Below are positions 19,194 to 26,422 of a stretch of DNA of 49,334 nt, one piece after another. Both the position numbers and the translations under genes were made by a program. The notes under the pieces are model-generated. The model was not told where the DNA came from. It ran no database searches and saw only the letters and a list, made by a program, of their open reading frames with translations. The stretch's first letter is position 1; each line of letters begins with the position of its first letter. Source of the DNA: an uncultured Eubacteriales bacterium (lineage in GTDB: Bacteria; Bacillota; Clostridia; Oscillospirales; Acutalibacteraceae); contig CATZCM010000008.1 of the NCBI GenBank assembly GCA_958417225.1, forward strand, positions 1-49,334. The letters are read 5' to 3'.

Positions 19194-19904
19194 ATGGGAA
19201 AATTATTAAAATTTGAAAAACAAAAGGGTCTGGGGAAAAAAAAGAACTTCTTTATTGCCATTTCGGTATGTTTAGTATCGATTGGAGTAGCAACTTTATC
19301 AACTTATACTAAGGTAAAGAACAATAAGCAAGTAGAAAGAAATATAGTGTCAGAAAATAAAAGTGTACAAGAGATACGAGACAAAGAAGCAAATAAGGAC
19401 CTTAAAGGGGTAACAGTAAGAGAACAACCAAAAGATACGCAACAATCCACAGAAACATCTGACAATTCGGATGAAAAAGTAGAGTCAACTGCAAATGAGG
19501 TTATGGAAATAGTTCATCCATGTGCAAGTGCAGAGATTATGAAACCATATAGCAAAGATACACCTATTTATTCAAAGACATTTAATGATTGGAGAATGCA
19601 CAATGGTGTTGATTTTACGGTTGGCGAGAATGAAAAGATATTATCAATAACAAAGGGACAGGTTGCCGATGTATACGATGATCCGCTTTTGGGGAAAAGT
19701 ATAGTGATAAATCATGTGGGTGATTTTACTGCGATTTATTCTGGGTTTGGAGAGGTTAACGTTGAAAAAGACCAAAATGTTGATCCTAAAACAGAGCTCG
19801 GGACTGTTGGGGAAATACCTTCAGAAATTTTAGATGGGTCACATCTTCATTTGGTTATAAAAAAGCAGGATCAGATTATCGATCCAACTGAAATATTAAA
19901 ATGA
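19194..19904 (+). CDS. spoIIQ: SpoIIQ-like membrane-anchored M23 (LytM) protein
   Basis: 236 residues: a basic cytoplasmic start, one membrane segment at about 19-38, a charged linker, and a LytM domain at about 110-236. The sequence YSKDTPIYSKTFNDWRMHNG strongly resembles SpoIIQ, the forespore partner of SpoIIIAH in the engulfment-stage channel. The zinc ligands of M23 are all present: His136 and Asp140 (HNGVD) and the HxH pair His217/His219 (HLHL). As in Clostridia, and unlike B. subtilis SpoIIQ, the site therefore looks intact. The ATG at 19194 has GGAGG 8 bases upstream; the longer frame from 19074 has no ribosome site. A general M23 endopeptidase is the alternative. spoIIIAC-AE occur 27 kb away. 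Confidence 0.8.
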   Translation: MGKLLKFEKQKGLGKKKNFFIAISVCLVSIGVATLSTYTKVKNNKQVERNIVSENKSVQEIRDKEANKDLKGVTVREQPKDTQQSTETSDNSDEKVESTANEVMEIVHPCASAEIMKPYSKDTPIYSKTFNDWRMHNGVDFTVGENEKILSITKGQVADVYDDPLLGKSIVINHVGDFTAIYSGFGEVNVEKDQNVDPKTELGTVGEIPSEILDGSHLHLVIKKQDQIIDPTEILK

Positions 19905-19919
19905 CGTTATCCCAAAAAT

Positions 19920-19960
19920 ACTCGTAAAACTTCTGTTTAGAAGCTTTCACGAGTGTTTTT
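19920..19960 (+). terminator. Terminator after spoIIQ
   Basis: ACTCGT...ACTTCT (19920-19934) pairs with AGAAGC...ACGAGT (19939-19954) with a few mismatches, followed by GTTTTTGTTT. Confidence 0.75.
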
Positions 19961-19972
19961 GTTTATGTGGGA

Positions 19973-20010
19973 AAAATAAAAATATGGACTGCCTTAATGT
20001 GGCAATCCAT
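19973..20010 (-). terminator. Terminator of groES-groEL
   Basis: On the minus strand ATGGATTGCC (20010-20001) pairs with GGCAGTCCAT (19993-19984), one mismatch, followed by ATTTTTATTTTT. It lies 37 bases past the groEL stop. Confidence 0.8.
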
Positions 20011-20046
20011 AATATGAAAAATATTTTATTTTTCTGTGTTAGCTCA

Positions 20047-21681
20047 TTAATACATGCCGCCCATACCTGGATCCATTGGCATCTGAGGAGCTGCTGGTTC
20101 TTTTTCCTTTATATCAGTTACGAGAGATTCTGTAGTTAGAACCATAGATGCAACTGAAGCAGCGTTTTGAAGTGCTGAACGTGTAACCTTTGTAGGATCA
20201 ACAATTCCAGCAGACATCATATCAACGTACTTTTCGGTGTGGGCATCATAACCATACCCTACTTGATTTTTAGTTTTTATGTTTTCAACTATAACAGAAC
20301 CTTCAACACCAGCATTTCTTGCGATTTGTTTAATTGGTTCCTCTAAAGCGCTAAGTACGATAGCTGCACCGGTTCTTTCGTCACCTTCAAGAGAATTTAC
20401 AAGTTTAGCTACAGCAGGTACAGTGTTAAGGAGAGCAATTCCACCTCCAGCAACAATACCTTCTTCAACAGCAGCTTTAGTAGCAGCTAATGCATCTTCT
20501 ATGCGGAGTTTCTTTTCTTTCATTTCTACTTCGGTTGCAGCACCAACTTTTATAACAGCTACACCACCTGAAAGTTTAGCAAGACGTTCTTGTAGTTTCT
20601 CACGATCAAAGTCAGAAGTAGTTTCATCGATTTGAGCTTTCAATTGAGCGATTCTAGCTTGAATTGAATCTTTGTTACCATTTCCATCAACTATAATGGT
20701 GTTTTCCTTTTCTACTTTTACTTGGTGTGCAGTACCTAGTTGTTCTAATGTGGTGTCTTTAAGTTCAAGTCCAAGATCGGAAGTAATTACTTGACCTCCA
20801 GTTAAAATAGCGATGTCTTGTAACATTTCCTTTCTTCTGTCACCAAATCCAGGTGCTTTAACAGCTACACAGGTAAATGTTCCACGAAGTTTATTAAGTA
20901 TGATAGTAGCAAGGGCTTCTCCTTCGATGTCTTCTGCGATGATAAGAAGTTTTTTACCAGTTTTAACAATTTGTTCAAGTAAAGGTAAAAGTTCTTGTAT
21001 GCTGGAAATTTTCTTATCAGTGATGAGTATGCACACATCATCAAGTACAGCAGTCATTTTGTCTGAATCAGTAACCATGTATGGGGATACATAACCTCTA
21101 TCAAACATCATACCTTCTACTATATCAGAGTATGTTTCAGCAGTTTTTGATTCTTCTACAGTGATAACACCGTCATGCCCAACTTTCTCCATAGCTTCTG
21201 CAATGAGTCCTCCAATAACTTCATCTGATGCAGAAATTGTAGCTACACGAGCGATGTCATTTGAACCAGACACTTCCTTAGAATTTTTAGTAAGTTCTTT
21301 AACTGCAACGTCGACAGCTTCGTTTATGCCACGCTTAAGGATCATTGGATTTGCACCGGAAGTTACATTTTTCATTCCGTGTTTGATTAAAGCTTGGGCT
21401 AAAAGTGTTGCAGTAGTTGTACCGTCTCCAGCAGCATCGTTTGTTTTTATAGATACTTCTTTAACAAGTTGTGCGCCCATATTTTCAAATGGATCTTCGA
21501 GCTCGATTTCTTTTGCAATTGTTACCCCATCATTGGTAATGAGAGGAGCACCAAATTTTTTATCTAGAACGACATTTCTGCCTTTAGGTCCAAGAGTGAT
21601 TTTTACTGTATCTGCTAATTGATTTATTCCGTTTAGAAGAGCCTTTCTTGCTTCCTCGCCGTAAGCTATTTGCTTTGCCAT
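20047..21681 (-). CDS. groL: Chaperonin GroEL (Hsp60)
   Basis: Forms the two-ring, 14-subunit folding chamber that works with GroES and ATP. The 544 residues match the family. The start MAKQIAYGEEARKALLNGIN, the nucleotide loop (TLGPKGRNVVLDKKFGAP, NDGVTIAKEIELEDP) and DAAGDGTTTATLLAQAL are classic. The tail is MPMDPGMGGMY. The gene follows groES by 22 bases with an AGGAGG ribosome site. Expression is controlled with groES from the promoter and CIRCE element upstream. Confidence 0.99.
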   Translation of the reverse strand: MAKQIAYGEEARKALLNGINQLADTVKITLGPKGRNVVLDKKFGAPLITNDGVTIAKEIELEDPFENMGAQLVKEVSIKTNDAAGDGTTTATLLAQALIKHGMKNVTSGANPMILKRGINEAVDVAVKELTKNSKEVSGSNDIARVATISASDEVIGGLIAEAMEKVGHDGVITVEESKTAETYSDIVEGMMFDRGYVSPYMVTDSDKMTAVLDDVCILITDKKISSIQELLPLLEQIVKTGKKLLIIAEDIEGEALATIILNKLRGTFTCVAVKAPGFGDRRKEMLQDIAILTGGQVITSDLGLELKDTTLEQLGTAHQVKVEKENTIIVDGNGNKDSIQARIAQLKAQIDETTSDFDREKLQERLAKLSGGVAVIKVGAATEVEMKEKKLRIEDALAATKAAVEEGIVAGGGIALLNTVPAVAKLVNSLEGDERTGAAIVLSALEEPIKQIARNAGVEGSVIVENIKTKNQVGYGYDAHTEKYVDMMSAGIVDPTKVTRSALQNAASVASMVLTTESLVTDIKEKEPAAPQMPMDPGMGGMY

Positions 21682-21703
21682 AAAAATTCCTCCTAATTAT
21701 TAA

Positions 21704-21988
21704 TTATTCAACTACTGCGAGAATATCTGATTGACGAACAATGGTGTACTCTTCGCCATCAAACTTTACCTCAGTACCTGAATATTTGCTTGTGATTACT
21801 TTATCGCCTACATTAACATACATTTCTACTTTGTTGCCATCAACTAACCCACCGGGTCCAACTGCGATAACTGAAGCAACTTGTGGTTTTTCTTTTGCAG
21901 TGCTTGCGAGCACAATGCCACTTTTTGTAGTTTCCTCAGCCTCATTCATTTTGATCACAACTCTATCAGCAAGTGGTTTAATAGTCAT
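21704..21988 (-). CDS. groS: Co-chaperonin GroES (Hsp10)
   Basis: A 94-residue lid protein of the GroEL chamber. It begins MTIKPLADRVVIKMNEAEE and has the mobile loop (ETTKSGIVLASTAKEKPQ), the VGPGG turn and a C-terminal strand (YTIVRQSDILAVVE). The ATG has an AAGGAGG ribosome site. It is the first gene of the operon, downstream of CIRCE. Confidence 0.99.
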   Translation of the reverse strand: MTIKPLADRVVIKMNEAEETTKSGIVLASTAKEKPQVASVIAVGPGGLVDGNKVEMYVNVGDKVITSKYSGTEVKFDGEEYTIVRQSDILAVVE

Positions 21989-22024
21989 GATTGTATATGC
22001 CTCCTTAAAGCAATTTTAAATTTT

Positions 22025-22051
22025 TTAGCACTCGCTTATCTTGAGTGCTAA
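22025..22051 (-). promoter_or_regulatory. CIRCE operator (HrcA site)
   Basis: TTAGCACTC - 9 bases - GAGTGCTAA, a perfect match to the CIRCE inverted repeat. It lies 37 bases upstream of groES, at or just after the expected transcription start, where HrcA represses. hrcA itself is not in the window. Confidence 0.97.
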
Positions 22052-22055
22052 TTTT

Positions 22056-22084
22056 ATTTTAGCTCTAAAAAAAAAAAAAATCAA
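22056..22084 (-). promoter_or_regulatory. groESL promoter
   Basis: On the minus strand TTGATT (22084-22079), 17 bases consisting mostly of a T tract, TAAAAT (22061-22056), immediately upstream of CIRCE. Confidence 0.6.
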
Positions 22085-22181
22085 GTAAAATTTTCAAATT
22101 ATTTATTTTTTGTAATAATGAACATTTTTATGAGACTTGAAGCTTTTATTATGTTAGTAAGAGTTTGGCTTGCATACAGTC

Positions 22182-22216
22182 TTGTAATATGTTTGTTATA
22201 TAAAACAATTTTGAAA
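22182..22216 (+). repeat. 35-bp upstream repeat, copy 1
   Basis: Identical to 24021-24055. Together with the block at 22286 it marks the duplicated upstream region of the two USP-like genes. Confidence 0.9.
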
Positions 22217-22223
22217 CATCACC

Positions 22224-22252
22224 TTGCAAATAATACTGCTATGTGCTATAAT
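22224..22252 (+). promoter_or_regulatory. Probable promoter of the first USP-like gene
   Basis: TTGCAA (22224-22229), 17 bases, TATAAT (22247-22252). The second gene has the same arrangement at 24062-24090, which supports both. It leaves a leader of about 110 bases. Confidence 0.6.
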
Positions 22253-22285
22253 AATAAAGAAGTTGATATTTAATCTTTTTTCTCG

Positions 22286-22449
22286 AGAGATTAAATAAAA
22301 CTTATGATTGACATAGATTATTGTAAATTGAAAAATTGAGTTTGTGTTTTAGTGAAAGAGATAGCGTATATGAATTTAATGAAAAAGATATTGTCAGGAG
22401 TATTGGCATGTGCCATTGCTGTTCCGTTTTCAAACTGTGTTTTTGCAGA
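22286..22449 (+). repeat. 164-bp identical leader and signal-peptide block, copy 1
   Basis: Identical base for base to 24112-24275. It covers the leader, the start region and the whole signal peptide, ending at the predicted cleavage site; the mature coding parts beyond it are clearly diverged. Confidence 0.95.
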
Positions 22450-23869
22450 CGCGGTTAAACTGGATGGGATAAACGTAGAAAGGCAAGCTATAGGTTCAAA
22501 GTATGTATTTTCAGCAATTGTGCAAAATCCAAAGCCGACTTTTCGATATTCATTTTATCGAGATGAAAATGGGGTTTCAGTTCCACTTGGAGAAGAGATG
22601 TCTCAAAGCAACACTTGTGTATATCATGCTAAAGTGAATGAAAAATGTACATTGAGAGTTTCTGTGTGTGATATTGCAGAAGAAAATCCGTTGGATATGG
22701 CAGAGCGTACAATACCACTAGACTTGAGTGTTGGGTTCAGATTGATTAATAGAGACAATTTTAAGGATAAGAAGGCGACACTGGCCAATCCAGGAGAAGC
22801 ATGTTTTTTGAATTCTATAATGCAACAAATACATAATATTCCGTTGCTTAAAGAGAGCTTAAAAGAATGCCAGATCGTAAAGGATATGCGTGAAATTATG
22901 GCTGAGCTGGACGTACTAAAAATGCTTTTGGAAGAAATTACCTTTAATGATGAACTTAAGCTTATGGATTCAGGATTAGAGGAAAGAGCTTCAGGGTTGA
23001 AAAAAAGTATTTTAGATCAAAAAAGTACTTTAACACAGTCTATAGATGATTTTAAGGGGAATTTTGCAAACGGGTTGTTGTCTAGTGAGGGAGTAATGAG
23101 TTTTGGAAGTTCATTTTTAGATATAGCGGGAACATTAAATATCAACATTGATGCTTTGTATGATTGTGCAATGCAGCAGTTTTCAAAATTACCTGATAAT
23201 GAGGTTTCAAAACTAGATGAATATATGAAACTTTGGCGGGAAGGAAAATTTGGAGGCTTGTGTGATGAAATAAGAGTAGTAAGTGACAAGTTGTTTACAT
23301 TTGCAGGTGAGTTTACTCCAGAAAATAAAGTAGCGTTGTTTACGCATATTCTTATGGATGTTATGGATAGAGCTGCTGAAACTAACTCAATTGTAGATGT
23401 TGCTAAAATATATGAGAATATGGGTATTTATACAAAAAGGGCTGAAGATCCTATAGAGATTTTTAATAGGTTTCTTTCAGTGTTTTCGTCTTTATGCAGT
23501 AAGGATGACATGCAATATGAGTTGGTTACAATTAAAAATTTGCTTGAACAAGGATCCAAGGATACTGCTATTAATGTAGTAGCATTTCCAGGACGAGCGG
23601 CTTTAGAGCAGAGCTTTGCAGAGGAATATACATCTCTTTTTGAAGGCAATCAAAACATAATTTTAAAAGATGGTTCTAGGAAAGAACTTAAAGGATTTAT
23701 TGTCTCGACGCGAGGAACAGGTGGACATTATTATTCTTTTGTTAAAGGTGAATCTGGTGATTGGTACTGTTTGAATGATGCCAAAGCTGATGGATTTGAT
23801 TCTTTTGATGAAATGTTAAATTATTGCGAATACAATAACTTGCATTTTAGTATGGCATTCTTTATATAA
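22370..23869 (+). CDS. Secreted USP-type (C19-like) deubiquitinase homologue, copy 1
   Basis: 499 residues. A signal peptide (MNLMKKILSGVLACAIAVPF, cleavage after VFA) is followed by a beta-rich Ig-like part (about 30-120) and then a ubiquitin-specific-protease-like domain. The Cys box is NPGEACFLNSIMQQ with Asn140 at the oxyanion position and Cys145 as nucleophile (compare N-x4-C in USPs). The His box is GGHYYSFVKGESGDWYCLND with His453 and Asn469/Asp470 in the third catalytic position, spaced as in USPs. It ends in an AFFI strand. USPs remove ubiquitin from proteins, and bacteria lack ubiquitin, so a host substrate is inferred. No zinc-finger CxxC pairs are seen. The ATG at 22370 is chosen for AAAGAGA upstream; GTG at 22352 is possible. 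A tandem paralogue follows. Confidence 0.75.
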   Translation: MNLMKKILSGVLACAIAVPFSNCVFADAVKLDGINVERQAIGSKYVFSAIVQNPKPTFRYSFYRDENGVSVPLGEEMSQSNTCVYHAKVNEKCTLRVSVCDIAEENPLDMAERTIPLDLSVGFRLINRDNFKDKKATLANPGEACFLNSIMQQIHNIPLLKESLKECQIVKDMREIMAELDVLKMLLEEITFNDELKLMDSGLEERASGLKKSILDQKSTLTQSIDDFKGNFANGLLSSEGVMSFGSSFLDIAGTLNINIDALYDCAMQQFSKLPDNEVSKLDEYMKLWREGKFGGLCDEIRVVSDKLFTFAGEFTPENKVALFTHILMDVMDRAAETNSIVDVAKIYENMGIYTKRAEDPIEIFNRFLSVFSSLCSKDDMQYELVTIKNLLEQGSKDTAINVVAFPGRAALEQSFAEEYTSLFEGNQNIILKDGSRKELKGFIVSTRGTGGHYYSFVKGESGDWYCLNDAKADGFDSFDEMLNYCEYNNLHFSMAFFI

Positions 23870-23895
23870 AATAATAAGATATGAAGTATAATATA

Positions 23896-23930
23896 AAAGC
23901 TGTTGTACGTTAATTGCAACAGCTTTTTTT
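23896..23930 (+). terminator. Terminator after the first USP-like gene
   Basis: AAAGCTGTTG (23896-23905) and CAACAGCTTT (23917-23926) with a further four T, so the two paralogues are separate transcription units. Confidence 0.85.
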
Positions 23931-24020
23931 ATAATGATGAATAAAGTTTTCCGGATTTTCATTGTTCTATCAAGGTTGAAATTTTAGTTATGTTTATAAA
24001 AATTTAATATGCTTGTTATG

Positions 24021-24055
24021 TTGTAATATGTTTGTTATATAAAACAATTTTGAAA
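24021..24055 (+). repeat. 35-bp upstream repeat, copy 2
   Basis: Identical to 22182-22216. Confidence 0.9.
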
Positions 24056-24061
24056 TATTCA

Positions 24062-24090
24062 TTGCAAGTAATACTGATATATGTTATGAT
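24062..24090 (+). promoter_or_regulatory. Probable promoter of the second USP-like gene
   Basis: TTGCAA (24062-24067), 17 bases, TATGAT (24085-24090), in the same place relative to the gene as in copy 1. Confidence 0.6.
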
Positions 24091-24111
24091 GATAAAAAGT
24101 TAACGCTTTTT

Positions 24112-24275
24112 AGAGATTAAATAAAACTTATGATTGACATAGATTATTGTAAATTGAAAAATTGAGTTTGTGTTTTAGTGAAAGAGATAGCGTATATGAA
24201 TTTAATGAAAAAGATATTGTCAGGAGTATTGGCATGTGCCATTGCTGTTCCGTTTTCAAACTGTGTTTTTGCAGA
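24112..24275 (+). repeat. 164-bp identical leader and signal-peptide block, copy 2
   Basis: Identical to 22286-22449; see that entry. Confidence 0.95.
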
Positions 24276-25650
24276 TGTGGTTAAATTAAAAGGAATAAAT
24301 GTAGAAAGGCGGGGATTGGGCGCTACATATGAAATTAGGGTGACTGTAGAAAATCCAAAACCAACTCTTCAATATAAATTTTCTCTAGAGTTTGATGGTA
24401 TGCGATTTATGATTGCAGATTTTTCAGAACGTGATACTTGCGTGTGTAATGCTGTATTTAATGGAAATCATAAAGTGATAGTGGAGGTAATAGATACTGA
24501 TAAAGAAAAACCATTAGAGGAGGCGAGTGATGTAGTTGACCGAAACTTGAATGTTGGATATGGAATGGCTGACCAGAGTGGTTTTAAGGATAAGAAAGTA
24601 ACTTTAGAAAACCCAGAGAATGCATGTTTTTTGAATGCTATAATGCAGCAGGTATATAATATTCCAGTTCTTAAAAATAGTTTTAAAGATTGCAAAATTG
24701 TAGAAAAGATGTGTGAAGTTAGGAAAAAACTGAATTTATTAAAAGAGATTCTTGAAAAAATTAATTTTACAAATCTGGAAGAAGAGTCAGATTGGAAAAA
24801 TAATATTTTAGAACAAAAAAATACTTTAATACAGGCTATAGATGGTTTTAACTCGAGTTTTGAAAATGGGTCATTAAGTGAAGTTTGCATAGAAAATTTT
24901 CTTGAGATATTATCATCATTTGCAGATCCATTAAATACAAGTTTTACTGATTTATATGAACAGCAGATTTCAAAGTTAGAAGGAAGTACTTTAGAGGACG
25001 AAGTTTGGCAGAAGGTACCAATTGACGACTTGAATCGGAAGATTAGAGAAGTGCATGAGTCTTTGAATGAGTTTAGACAAAAATTTACTCTGGAAAATAA
25101 AGTAGCGTTATTTACATATATTCTTATGCAGATTATGGATAAGTCTGAGGTTAAGTCAAAGGTAGCTGTTGGAGAAATATATAAAAATATGGGGCTTTAT
25201 AAAGATGAAACGGAGGATCCTATAGTTGCTTTTGCTAAATTTAATTCAGTGTTTCAAGAGATTTGCGCTGCATGGGAGATGGCAGATGTAAATGAATGTA
25301 GTTGCATTGCAGATGTGAGAAGTGATGATTTTCGCAATAAGCCTATTGGAGTAGTATCGTTTGGGGGCTTGGCAGCTGTAAAACGTGATTTTGAAACTGA
25401 ATATGCAAATTTATTTGCCGGTAAACAAGATATAACTTTTGAAAATGGTTCGCAGAAAGAGCTTAAGGGATTTATTGTTTCATCGCAAGATTCAGGTGGA
25501 CATTATTATTCTTTTGTTAAGGGGAAATCTGGAGATTGGTATTGTTTAAATGATGGTAGTGTTACAAGATTTGATTCTTTTGATGAGGTGTTGAATTGTT
25601 GTGCTCATCAAGGTTTGCACTTTAGTATGGCTTTCTTTGTGTCGAAATAA
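24196..25650 (+). CDS. Secreted USP-type (C19-like) deubiquitinase homologue, copy 2
   Basis: 484 residues, paralogue of the preceding gene with an identical signal peptide. The same layout is seen: Ig-like part, Cys box NPENACFLNAIMQQ (Asn139, Cys144), long helical central region, His box GGHYYSFVKGKSGDWYCLND (His436, Asn452/Asp453) and a final MAFFV strand. The central region (about 160-330) differs most from copy 1, so substrate choice may differ while catalysis is kept. The ATG at 24196 is chosen as in copy 1; GTG at 24178 is the alternative. It has its own promoter. Papain-fold proteases of another type are the alternative reading, but the two boxes and their spacing fit USPs best. Confidence 0.75.
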   Translation: MNLMKKILSGVLACAIAVPFSNCVFADVVKLKGINVERRGLGATYEIRVTVENPKPTLQYKFSLEFDGMRFMIADFSERDTCVCNAVFNGNHKVIVEVIDTDKEKPLEEASDVVDRNLNVGYGMADQSGFKDKKVTLENPENACFLNAIMQQVYNIPVLKNSFKDCKIVEKMCEVRKKLNLLKEILEKINFTNLEEESDWKNNILEQKNTLIQAIDGFNSSFENGSLSEVCIENFLEILSSFADPLNTSFTDLYEQQISKLEGSTLEDEVWQKVPIDDLNRKIREVHESLNEFRQKFTLENKVALFTYILMQIMDKSEVKSKVAVGEIYKNMGLYKDETEDPIVAFAKFNSVFQEICAAWEMADVNECSCIADVRSDDFRNKPIGVVSFGGLAAVKRDFETEYANLFAGKQDITFENGSQKELKGFIVSSQDSGGHYYSFVKGKSGDWYCLNDGSVTRFDSFDEVLNCCAHQGLHFSMAFFVSK

Positions 25651-26013
25651 TATGGAAAGTATGCTATAATAATATTATTTTCGTAATTTACATTTAAAAT
25701 TTCCATCTTAAAATTAGCCGTTTGGACGAATGTCCTTGAAATTTTTTGCACTGATGTTTTTTTTACAAGAATATTATAATGTTTTGGTAGTATATTTTTC
25801 TTGTGTTGTTAGGCTGTTATTAAGTAACAGGATAAACATGTTGCATTCAGTATGATCAGGTGCGAAAAGTCATAAGTTTTCGTGTTACAGCAAAATGAAT
25901 TAAATTATGCAAACGTTTTGATTTTTACAGTCAAAGCATTAGTTTGTCTAAAAATTCAAAAAATTAAGAGAGTTTAGGGGGAAATTTATAATCGCAGAGA
26001 AAGAGGTAAAAAT

Positions 26014-26115
26014 ATGCAAATGTGGTATATAGGAGAGATCTTTTTTCACCTATGTACCGCATATTTTTTGAGGTTTATAGTAGTAATTTTAAGCCTAATC
26101 CAATTGGTGAATTGA
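26014..26115 (+). CDS. Possible 33-residue hydrophobic peptide
   Basis: ATG with AGAGGT 6-7 bases upstream opens a frame for a short peptide with a hydrophobic stretch (YFLRFIVVILSLIQLV), one membrane span in length. A strong hairpin lies inside the frame, so the region may instead be a terminator or RNA. Type I toxin peptides have this size and character, but no antisense RNA is identified. Confidence 0.25.
   Translation: MQMWYIGEIFFHLCTAYFLRFIVVILSLIQLVN
26020..26069 (+). terminator. Strong hairpin with T run
   Basis: ATGTGGTATATAGG (26020-26033) pairs with CCTATGTACCGCAT (26049-26062) using two G-U pairs, followed by ATTTTTT. It is terminator-like but far from any plus-strand stop codon (370 bases after the second USP gene). 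Confidence 0.5.
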
Positions 26116-26359
26116 GTTAAACGTCAATACGAAACATATCACATCGTGTATTTCTCTTTTGTGTCTTCAAATACTTTTTCAATTGATTTCTTTCACTGCT
26201 AGTGCAGTTTATTGCACTTAAGCGTATGTTTAATATCTTCAAATTTTTCAATGGAATTCAACTATATATGTTTGATTGAATTCTGTCAAAAGGAATTCGA
26301 TTTTTACGCAGATCTTTTTTGACAAACTGAAATAGCATATACAATTTTGTAAAAAATGA

Positions 26360-26388
26360 TTGACAAGTTAATTTTTATGAGGTATAAT
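26360..26388 (+). promoter_or_regulatory. Promoter of the large Sel1 gene
   Basis: TTGACA (26360-26365), 17 bases, TATAAT (26383-26388), consensus at both hexamers, 34 bases before the ATG. Confidence 0.85.
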
Positions 26389-26422
26389 ATTATTATATTA
26401 TAAATTAAAAAGGAGAATTGAA

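Larger units (their letters stand above)
25651..26359. other. Long gene-poor stretch between the USP and Sel1 genes
   Basis: No substantial gene. It holds a possible 33-codon membrane-peptide frame (26014-26115), a strong hairpin with a T run (26020-26069) and small inverted repeats (AGTGCA/TGCACT near 26202-26219; TGTCAAAA/TTTTGACA near 26284-26325). A remnant or an RNA gene is possible. Confidence 0.4.

Noticed and set aside
21161..21622. 153-residue frame antisense to groEL
   Set aside because: A shadow of a highly conserved gene, no ribosome site.
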